The notes beneath the pieces were generated by a model. It was not told the origin of the DNA and made no database searches. It worked only from the letters and a program-made list of their open reading frames with translations. A DNA stretch of 64,000 bases from CAG-791 sp963629395 (GTDB taxonomy: Bacteria; Bacillota; Clostridia; Lachnospirales; Lachnospiraceae): assembly GCA_963629395.1 (NCBI GenBank), contig CAVGIV010000004.1, positions 1-64,000 on the forward strand, in the 5' to 3' direction. Below are positions 1 through 6,182 of the stretch, in pieces (within the stretch, counting starts at the first letter, position 1; each line of letters starts with the position of its first letter). The translations under genes were made by a program, and so were the position numbers.

Positions 1-17
1 AAAATTCACAAATTGTC

Positions 18-46
18 TTGTGATACATCCAAAGGTTTGTTAAAAT
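18..46 (+). promoter_or_regulatory. Probable sigma-A promoter of the EF-G paralogue
   Basis: A -35-like TTGTGA (18-23) is followed after exactly 17 bp by TAAAAT (41-46). The next gene starts at 116, which leaves a leader of about 60 nt. A half-site resembling a Rex box (TTGTTAA, 37-43) overlaps the -10 but has a poor partner half. The promoter is inferred from sequence only. Confidence 0.45.
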
Positions 47-115
47 GTTCCTCAAGTTCACGAGGTTGCAGTGTAAACATCTGCAATGCTCAATAAGAAA
101 CCGGAGGTTAAGCAC

Positions 116-2212
116 ATGAAAGTCTATACTACTGACAAAATCCGTAACGTTGTGATCCTGGGACATGGCAGCTGCGGCAAGACGACTCTTGTAGAGGCAA
201 TGGCATATCTTGGCGGTCTGACGTCCAGACTGGGCAAGGTTGAGGATGGGACGACCATCAGCGACTTTACCAAGGAGGAGCAGAAGCGTGAAATTTCCAT
301 TCATACTTCTCTGATTCCGATCGAGTGGAATGACTATAAGCTGAATGTGCTCGATACTCCCGGATACTTTGATTTTGTCGGCGAGGTGGAGGAGGCCATT
401 TCGGTTGCAGACGGCGCCATTATCGTGGTCAGCGCCAAGTCCGGCATCGAGGCCGGCACAGAGAAGGCCTGGGACATCTGCGAGAAGTATCATCTGCCGC
501 GCATGTTCTTCGTCACAGACATGGACATTGACGAAGTGTCGTACCGCAAGGTCATTGAGGATCTGACGGCTCTGTACGGCAAGAAGATCGCTCCGTTCAA
601 CATGCCGATTCGTGAGGACGGCAAGCTGACCGGTTATGTCAACGTCATTCAGAAAAAGGCCTTCCGCTGGGTCAACAAGGAAGCTGTACCTGCTGATATT
701 CCGGACTATTCCGAGGAGTACCTGGAGCAGTATCACAATACACTGATGGAGGCTGTCGCTGAGACCTCCGAGGAGTTTATGGACCGGTATTTCTCCGGCG
801 AGGAATTCTCCGAGGCAGAGATTCGCGCAGCAGCACGTCTGTCCATCCAGGACGGAACGATTGTTCCGGTAGAGATGGGCGCAGGGCTTTATGCACTGGG
901 CGTGTATGCAATGATGGATGACATTGTGAAGTATATGCCGGCTGCAGAATCCAGAAAGGTCAGCGGCATCAATGTCAAGACCAACGAGATCTTCGAGGCG
1001 AACTTCGATGTGCTCAAGCCCAAGAGCGCCTTCGTCTTTAAGACCATTGTGGATCCCTTCATCGGCCGATACAGCCTGATTAAGGTTCGCTCCGGAGTCT
1101 TTAAGACGGACGATCTTTGCTATAACACGCGCTCGGAAACCGAGTTTAAGATCGGAAAGCTCTATATTCTGCAGGGCAACAAGGCTTCAGAGATTTCTGA
1201 GCTCCATGCCGGCGATCTGGGCGCATTGGCGAAACAGCAGGGCGTTAATACCGGCGATACGATTTCTACGAAGGCAGCACCCATCCAGTACACCAAGATG
1301 GACATCTCCACACCTTATACGTATCTTCGTTATAAGGCTGTGAACAAGCAGGATATCGACAAGATTGCACAGGCAATGTCGAAGCTCGCAGCGGAGGATC
1401 CGACCTTTAAGCCGGTGAATGATTCTGCAAACGGCCAGTCTCTGATCTATGGCATGGGCGATCTGCATCTGCAGGTGATTCAGTCAGAGCTGAAGGAACA
1501 GTACAAGTGCGAGATTACCGTAGAAAAGCCGAAGGTTGCATTCCGCGAGACCATCAAGAAGAACTCGGATGTTGAGTACAAGTATAAAAAACAGACAGGC
1601 GGTCACGGCCAGTATGGCCATGTAAAGATTCGCTTCTCGCCGTCGGAGGATCCGTCTGCACCATATACGTTTGATGAGGCCGTTGTCGGAGGTGCAGTAC
1701 CGAAGAACTATTTCCCGGCTGTAGAGAAGGGAATTGCTGAATCGGTACAGGCAGGCCCCCTTGCCGCTTACCCGGTAGTCGGTGTTCATGCAACGCTGTA
1801 CGACGGCTCCTATCATCCGGTGGACTCTTCGGAAATGGCATTTAAGACAGCTGCCAAGCAGGCCTTCAAGAAGGGCTTCATGGAGGCAGGCCCGGTTCTT
1901 CTGGAGCCCATTGTCAATCTGAAGGTCATCGTTCCGGACACCTATACCGGTGATATCATGGGCGATCTTAATAAGAGACGGGCTTCCATCCTCGGCATGA
2001 CGCCGGCTCCCGGATCCAAGCAGATCATCGAGGCAGATGTTCCGCAGATGGAGCTGTTTGATTACTCCACAACGCTTCGTTCGATGACCGGCGGAAGAGG
2101 CGATTACAGCTACGAATTTGCCCGCTATCAGCAGGCTCCGGCAGATATCCAGAGCAAGGAGGTTGCAGCCAGAGCAGAGAAGGCAGCAGCCGGATTCTCG
2201 GAAGAGAACTAA
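116..2212 (+). CDS. Elongation factor G paralogue (EF-G-like translational GTPase)
   Basis: The 698-residue product has the five-domain layout of EF-G: GTPase domain, beta barrel, domains III-V, with the domain IV motif GGHGQYGHV and a C-terminal domain V. The start at 116 is chosen because GGAGG (103-107) sits 8 nt before it; an upstream in-frame ATG at 86 has no such site. G1 reads GHGSCGKT and G3 reads DTPG. The guanine-specificity motif, normally NKxD, reads TDMD in the segment FFVTDMDIDEV. These changes mark it as a secondary EF-G-like protein rather than the main translocase, which is usually encoded in the str operon with ribosomal proteins that are absent here. Its exact role is unknown; ribosome binding or recycling is plausible. 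It is followed by a strong hairpin terminator and so is probably monocistronic. Confidence 0.88.
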   Translation: MKVYTTDKIRNVVILGHGSCGKTTLVEAMAYLGGLTSRLGKVEDGTTISDFTKEEQKREISIHTSLIPIEWNDYKLNVLDTPGYFDFVGEVEEAISVADGAIIVVSAKSGIEAGTEKAWDICEKYHLPRMFFVTDMDIDEVSYRKVIEDLTALYGKKIAPFNMPIREDGKLTGYVNVIQKKAFRWVNKEAVPADIPDYSEEYLEQYHNTLMEAVAETSEEFMDRYFSGEEFSEAEIRAAARLSIQDGTIVPVEMGAGLYALGVYAMMDDIVKYMPAAESRKVSGINVKTNEIFEANFDVLKPKSAFVFKTIVDPFIGRYSLIKVRSGVFKTDDLCYNTRSETEFKIGKLYILQGNKASEISELHAGDLGALAKQQGVNTGDTISTKAAPIQYTKMDISTPYTYLRYKAVNKQDIDKIAQAMSKLAAEDPTFKPVNDSANGQSLIYGMGDLHLQVIQSELKEQYKCEITVEKPKVAFRETIKKNSDVEYKYKKQTGGHGQYGHVKIRFSPSEDPSAPYTFDEAVVGGAVPKNYFPAVEKGIAESVQAGPLAAYPVVGVHATLYDGSYHPVDSSEMAFKTAAKQAFKKGFMEAGPVLLEPIVNLKVIVPDTYTGDIMGDLNKRRASILGMTPAPGSKQIIEADVPQMELFDYSTTLRSMTGGRGDYSYEFARYQQAPADIQSKEVAARAEKAAAGFSEEN

Positions 2213-2223
2213 ATCAGCATTCA

Positions 2224-2353
2224 TTGTATACACAGACAGCAGCAGGCGACCGGCCTGCTGCTGTCTTATTGTATACAACTGCCTCGTGGAAGAGAGAACA
2301 GCCAAACTCGACAGGTATATTTTCCTTGACGAAGATCAGCATGCTGTATACAA
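2224..2353. promoter_or_regulatory. Three TGTATACA palindromic boxes, candidate GntR operators
   Basis: The 8-bp palindrome TGTATACA occurs at 2225-2232, 2270-2277 and 2345-2352. The second is part of a perfect 10-bp palindrome TTGTATACAA (2269-2278). Palindromes of this kind are typical operators of GntR regulators with an FCD domain, and such a regulator is encoded at 3912-4628 in the operon that starts here. The third box covers the -10 hexamer of the predicted promoter, as expected for repression. The regulator-site link is inference. Confidence 0.55.
2235..2270 (+). terminator. Hairpin terminator after the EF-G paralogue
   Basis: A perfect 13-bp stem (2235-2247 with 2253-2265) closes a GACCG loop and is followed by TTATT. 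It lies 22 nt after the stop codon. The U-tract is short, but the stem is very stable. It is flanked on both sides by TGTATACA boxes. Confidence 0.75.
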
Positions 2354-2354
2354 T
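2326..2354 (+). promoter_or_regulatory. Promoter of the citrate synthase / GntR / icd operon
   Basis: TTGACG (2326-2331), a 17-bp spacer and TACAAT (2349-2354) make a good sigma-A promoter. The third TGTATACA box (2345-2352) overlaps the -10. The leader to the start codon at 2393 is about 30 nt. Confidence 0.6.
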
Positions 2355-2392
2355 TATACAGACATTTAATAAATCCAATGGAGGATGCTGAA

Positions 2393-3811
2393 ATGGTTAC
2401 AGAGCCTTTTGAAAACCGCCCGGTTTCGATGAACAAGGAAAATCATCTGCTGCAGATCGAAGAGCACATGTACATCCTGGATGATGTCCAGAGGCCAAAC
2501 GTTTTCCGGCAAATGTATCCGTATTCAGAGATCCCCAAGATTCCCTTCAATGACCGGACGGTTCCCAAGCACGTTCCGGAGAACATCTGGATCACGGATA
2601 CGACCTTTCGTGACGGTCAGCAGTCCAGAGCCCCCTATACCACCGATCAGATTGTACATATCTACGATGAATTCCACAGGCTCGGCGGCCCCAACGGTAT
2701 GATCAAGGCCTGCGAGTTTTTCCTCTACAGCAAGCAGGACAGAGATGCTGTCTACAAGTGCATGGAGCGCGGCTATGAATTCCCGCAGATTACCAGCTGG
2801 ATTCGTGCCAGTCACGATGATTTCCGTCTGGTAAAGGAGATGGGGATGAAGGAAACCGGTATTCTGGTTTCCTGCTCGGATTATCATATTTTCCTGAAGC
2901 TGAAGATGACGCGCCGCCAGGCGATGGAGCATTATCTTTCGGTTATTCGCGACTGCCTGGAGCAGGGCATCAGCCCTCGCTGCCATCTGGAGGACATTAC
3001 AAGAGCCGATATTTACGGATACGTCGTTCCTTTCTGTCTGGAGCTGATGAAGCTGCAGGAGGAGTACGGCATTCCGATTAAGATCCGCTGCTGCGATACC
3101 ATGGGATATGGTGTCAACTATACCGGCGCTGTTATTCCGCGTTCGGTTCCGGGCATCATGTATGCAATCCATGTACACGCCGGTGTCCCGTGTGAGCAGC
3201 TCGAGTGGCATGGACACAACGATTTTTACAAGGCGGTGGTCAATGCAACGACGGCATGGCTCTACGGCTGCAGCGGTGTTAACTGCTCACTGTTCGGCAT
3301 CGGCGAACGTACCGGCAACACACCGACGGAGGCGATGGTCTTTGAGTATGCGCAGTTGCGCGGTGATTTGAACGGGATGGACACCACCGTGATCACGGAC
3401 CTTGCGGATTATTACGAGAAGGAGATCGGATATCACATTCCGGAACGAACACCGTTTGTCGGCCGGAATTTCAATGTAACAAGAGCTGGCATTCATGCAG
3501 ACGGACTGCTCAAAAATGAGGAGATTTACAATATTTTTGATACAGGAAAGTTCCTGAACCGGCCGCCGATTTCCTCGGTCACCAATACCTCTGGGCTGGC
3601 CGGCATCGCCCTTTGGATCAACAATTTCTACCGTCTGCCGGAGGACAAGCGGGTGGACAAAAAGTCCCGTCTGGTGGAGGGCGTAAAGGCCTGGGTGGAT
3701 GAGCAGTATGCCGCAGGACGCGTGACGGTAATTACGGATGCGGAGCTCCAGGCGGTGATTGATGACGTCTGCCGGAAGGAAGGCATCTCCATTCTCGGAG
3801 ACAATGCGTGA
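2393..3811 (+). CDS. Re-citrate synthase-like protein (isopropylmalate/homocitrate synthase family)
   Basis: The 472-residue product belongs to the HMGL-like family that condenses acetyl-CoA with 2-oxoacids. The family signature DTTFRDGQQSRAP lies near residues 70-85, and the metal-site motif HVHAG and the segment EWHGHND lie later in the barrel. Ordinary LeuA proteins carry a C-terminal regulatory domain of about 120 residues that is not evident here. The next genes are a GntR regulator and NADP-isocitrate dehydrogenase, so the context points to citrate formation for 2-oxoglutarate and glutamate synthesis, as with the Re-citrate synthase of Clostridium kluyveri. The start at 2393 follows GGAGG (2380-2384) by 8 nt; an ATG at 2378 lacks a site. 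Isopropylmalate or homocitrate synthase activity cannot be excluded from sequence. No aconitase gene is in the window. Confidence 0.75.
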   Translation: MVTEPFENRPVSMNKENHLLQIEEHMYILDDVQRPNVFRQMYPYSEIPKIPFNDRTVPKHVPENIWITDTTFRDGQQSRAPYTTDQIVHIYDEFHRLGGPNGMIKACEFFLYSKQDRDAVYKCMERGYEFPQITSWIRASHDDFRLVKEMGMKETGILVSCSDYHIFLKLKMTRRQAMEHYLSVIRDCLEQGISPRCHLEDITRADIYGYVVPFCLELMKLQEEYGIPIKIRCCDTMGYGVNYTGAVIPRSVPGIMYAIHVHAGVPCEQLEWHGHNDFYKAVVNATTAWLYGCSGVNCSLFGIGERTGNTPTEAMVFEYAQLRGDLNGMDTTVITDLADYYEKEIGYHIPERTPFVGRNFNVTRAGIHADGLLKNEEIYNIFDTGKFLNRPPISSVTNTSGLAGIALWINNFYRLPEDKRVDKKSRLVEGVKAWVDEQYAAGRVTVITDAELQAVIDDVCRKEGISILGDNA

Positions 3812-3894
3812 TGCGCATCATCACAAAAAAGCCGGAGGCTGCACGCATTATACGGCAGGTGCAAGGCTCCCAAATGGAAAAGGAGGTCCTGTAA
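3811..3894 (+). CDS. Possible 27-residue coupled peptide
   Basis: An ATG at 3811 overlaps the citrate synthase stop codon in the arrangement TGATG, which is typical of translational coupling. A CGGAG site precedes it by 10 nt. The reading frame runs 27 codons and ends at a TAA at 3892-3894, inside the hairpin that precedes the GntR gene. The peptide begins MRIITKKPEAARII and is basic at its N-terminus. I know no family for it. It may be a real small protein, or a translated leader that affects access to the GntR ribosome-binding site. Confidence 0.3.
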   Translation: MRIITKKPEAARIIRQVQGSQMEKEVL

Positions 3895-3914
3895 GAACAG
3901 GCACAATGTGAATG
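3881..3914 (+). promoter_or_regulatory. Ribosome-binding site separated from its start by a hairpin
   Basis: A strong AGGAGG (3881-3886) lies 25 nt before the GntR start codon at 3912, which is too far for normal use. Between them CCTGT (3888-3892) and ACAGG (3897-3901) form a 5-bp stem with loop AAGA. If folded, the hairpin would shorten the effective spacing to about 11 nt. This is inference from base pairing. Confidence 0.4.
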
Positions 3915-4628
3915 AGCAAGTTTGATGTTAAACGTGATACAAGCGACCAGTACTCTCTGCGCGGCAGAGTGTTTCACAAGATACGCGGGGATATACTCAA
4001 CGGCAAGTACAAGGAAAATGAAGAGCTCAAAGAGGTTGCTATCGGCCAGGAGCTGGGAGTGTCCAGAACTCCTGTCCGGGAGGCGCTGCGCCAGCTTGAG
4101 CTGGAGGGGCTCGTACAGATCATTCCGAATCGCGGCGCCTTTGTAACCGGTATTCAGGCGAACGATGTGCGGGATATCTATCTGATCCGTGCAAGACTGG
4201 AGGGCCTGTGTGCCAGATGGGCCTGTGAGCACATCACCAAGGAACAGATGGATGCCATGGAGGAGAATGTATATCTTGCCGAATTCCATGCCAGAAAGGG
4301 GAATATGGAGCAGATGACGGAGCTGGACAACCAGTTTCACCGGATTTTGTATGAATCAGGCAATTCCAAGATGCTTGAACACCTGCTGGTGGATTATCAT
4401 CAGTATGTGATGCGCATCCGCAGAAGAACGCTTTCAACACCGGAGAGAGCCATCGCATCCAATAAAGAGCATCACGGCATCATGGAGGCCATTAAGGCCA
4501 ACAATCCGGATCTGGCAGAGCGCCTGGCCGATGAACACATGATCAACGCCTATGACAATATGGTGAAAAACGGCCTGTTCGACCTGTATAAAAACGACAG
4601 CGAAGACGTTGGTGAGAACGCCACATGA
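3912..4628 (+). CDS. GntR-family transcriptional regulator, FadR/FCD subfamily
   Basis: The 238-residue product has an N-terminal winged helix-turn-helix of about 75 residues (segment VAIGQELGVSRTPVREALRQ) and an all-helical FCD ligand domain with conserved His and Asp positions (LDNQFHR, EHHGIM, DEHMINA). FCD regulators usually bind small organic acids through a metal ion. It sits between citrate synthase and isocitrate dehydrogenase genes, so it probably controls this operon in response to an acid such as citrate; the ligand is inferred. Three TGTATACA boxes at the operon promoter are its likely targets. Its last five residues, GENAT, are encoded within a dispersed repeat and match the end of Rex. 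Confidence 0.88.
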   Translation: MSKFDVKRDTSDQYSLRGRVFHKIRGDILNGKYKENEELKEVAIGQELGVSRTPVREALRQLELEGLVQIIPNRGAFVTGIQANDVRDIYLIRARLEGLCARWACEHITKEQMDAMEENVYLAEFHARKGNMEQMTELDNQFHRILYESGNSKMLEHLLVDYHQYVMRIRRRTLSTPERAIASNKEHHGIMEAIKANNPDLAERLADEHMINAYDNMVKNGLFDLYKNDSEDVGENAT

Positions 4629-4681
4629 GTGAGAGGAAGGCTGCGAAGCAGTGATTTGGCGAATGGGCTCTGAATAGTTAC
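4611..4681 (+). repeat. Dispersed repeat overlapping the 3' end of the GntR gene
   Basis: The stretch begins with GGTGAGAACGCCACATGAG, which includes the last codons and stop of the GntR gene, and ends with GGCTCTGAATAGTTAC (4666-4681). Both ends recur in the same order and spacing style at the 3' end of rex (10125-10184, minus strand). The second motif also occurs at 8287-8302 and 35252-35267. A small CTGC-GAA-GCAG hairpin lies between the two ends. Confidence 0.65.
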
Positions 4682-4717
4682 GAAGAATAGTTATAGCAGA
4701 AGGGAAGAGAGTGCAGC

Positions 4718-5932
4718 ATGAATAAAATCACGATGACAACGCCGCTTGTTGAGATGGACGGCGATGAAATGACCCGCATTGTCTGGCGAATGATCAAGGA
4801 GGACCTGCTTCTTCCGTACATTGATCTGAAGACAGAGTACTATGACCTTGGTCTCAAGCACCGCGATGAAACCGATGATCAGGTTACCAAGGATGCGTCG
4901 GAGGCGACGAAGAAATATGGCGTTGCTGTAAAGTGCGCGACCATTACGCCCAACCGCGCACGGCAGGAGGAATACAATCTTAAAAAGCTCTACAAGAGCC
5001 CCAATGCCACCATCCGCTCCATGCTGGACGGCACCGTGTTCCGCGGACCGATTCTGGTAAAGGGCATTGAGCCGTATGTACGGACCTGGAAGGCTCCCAT
5101 TATGCTGGCACGTCATGCCTACGGCGATATTTATAAGAACACGGAGATGAATGTCGGCGGCCCCGGAAAGGCAGAGCTTGTCTATACCGAAAAAAACGGG
5201 ACGGAGCACCGCAGACTGATTCATGAATTCGACGGTCCCGGAATCATTCAGGGCATCCACAACACGGATCGTTCCATCGAAACCTTTGCAAGGACCTGCT
5301 TTAATTATGCCTACGACAAGAAGGTGGATCTTTGGTTCTCCACGAAGGATACCATTTCCAAGACCTATGACGGCAACTTCAAGGAGATTTTCCAGTCTGT
5401 CTATGATAATGCCTATAAGGCCAAGTTTGAGGCAGCGGGTATTAAGTATTTCTACACGCTGATTGACGATGCGGTGGCCAGAGTGATTCGTTCCGAGGGC
5501 GGCTTTGTCTGGGCGCTGAAGAATTACGACGGAGATGTGATGTCGGATATGATGGCGACGGCCTTTGGCTCCCTTGCGATGATGACCTCTACGCTGGTAT
5601 CTCCCTCCGGTGCATACGAGTATGAGGCGGCGCACGGCACAGTGCAGCAGCACTATTACAAATATCTGAAGGGTGAGAAGGAGTCCACCAACTCCGTAGC
5701 AACCATCTTCGCGTGGACCGGTGCATTGCGGAAGAGAGGACAGCTGGACCAGCTTCCGGAGCTTGCGCGGTTCGCAGATACTCTGGAACGTGCAACGCTG
5801 AAGACCATTGAGGATGGAAAGATGACGGGAGACCTTGCTGCCATCACAACTCTTTCCGATGTTCAAAAGCTCGACACAGAAGAATTCATTCTCGCCATTC
5901 GCGATACGCTCGAAGAGCTGCTGAATCAGTAA
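4718..5932 (+). CDS. icd: NADP-dependent isocitrate dehydrogenase
   Basis: The 404-residue product is of the homodimeric, eukaryote-like IDH type. It begins with the family signature TPLVEMDGDEMTRIVW and includes TITPNRARQEEYNL and the substrate region SPNATIRSMLDGTVFR. It converts isocitrate to 2-oxoglutarate with reduction of NADP. With the citrate synthase at 2393 it would supply glutamate carbon and NADPH in the cytosol. It lies 89 nt after the GntR gene, without a clear terminator between them, so it is probably in the same operon. Aconitase must be encoded elsewhere. Confidence 0.96.
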   Translation: MNKITMTTPLVEMDGDEMTRIVWRMIKEDLLLPYIDLKTEYYDLGLKHRDETDDQVTKDASEATKKYGVAVKCATITPNRARQEEYNLKKLYKSPNATIRSMLDGTVFRGPILVKGIEPYVRTWKAPIMLARHAYGDIYKNTEMNVGGPGKAELVYTEKNGTEHRRLIHEFDGPGIIQGIHNTDRSIETFARTCFNYAYDKKVDLWFSTKDTISKTYDGNFKEIFQSVYDNAYKAKFEAAGIKYFYTLIDDAVARVIRSEGGFVWALKNYDGDVMSDMMATAFGSLAMMTSTLVSPSGAYEYEAAHGTVQQHYYKYLKGEKESTNSVATIFAWTGALRKRGQLDQLPELARFADTLERATLKTIEDGKMTGDLAAITTLSDVQKLDTEEFILAIRDTLEELLNQ

Positions 5933-5970
5933 GCTTGGCAGCTTTGTTCGACATTATACTGCAGTACACA

Positions 5971-6181
5971 CGCCAGCCCGGCGACGGGGCCTGGCGGAGT
6001 TGTCCGGTTCGGGGACGCCACGCTGACTTCGTCAGCTACGAGATGGCCTTGCGGCCACTCGGCCAAAAACGCTCCCCTGCGGCCTAGCGGTGCTAAGCTC
6101 GCATAAGACGCTCGCAAGCACCGAGGTCCTCGGAAGGCCCCGAACCCGGACATTCTCCGCCACCCTGTCGCCGGGCTGGCG
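5971..6181 (-). repeat. Large palindromic structured element, copy A
   Basis: The 211-nt element has perfect 15-bp terminal inverted repeats (5971-5985 with 6167-6181), and pairing continues inward through TGGCGGAG/CTCCGCCA, TGTCCGG/CCGGACA and TTCGGGG/CCCCGAA. Inside are a hairpin GCTGAC-TTC-GTCAGC (6022-6036), a hairpin TGGCC-TTGC-GGCCA (6044-6057) and a stem CGGTGCT/AGCACCG (6078-6084, 6117-6123). Read on the minus strand it begins 1 nt after the ABC-F stop codon. Copy B at 53563-53742 shares the core, including a nearly identical stretch of about 45 nt, but has different outer stems. It fills most of the gap between the convergent icd and ABC-F genes. It could be a non-autonomous mobile element, a structured 3' UTR or a terminator. 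Confidence 0.75.
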
Positions 6182-6182
6182 T

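Noticed and set aside
37..54. Possible Rex box TTGTTAA-AATG-TTCCTCA at the first promoter
   Set aside because: One half is perfect but the other matches only 3 of 7 positions; too weak to call beside the better site at 11028.
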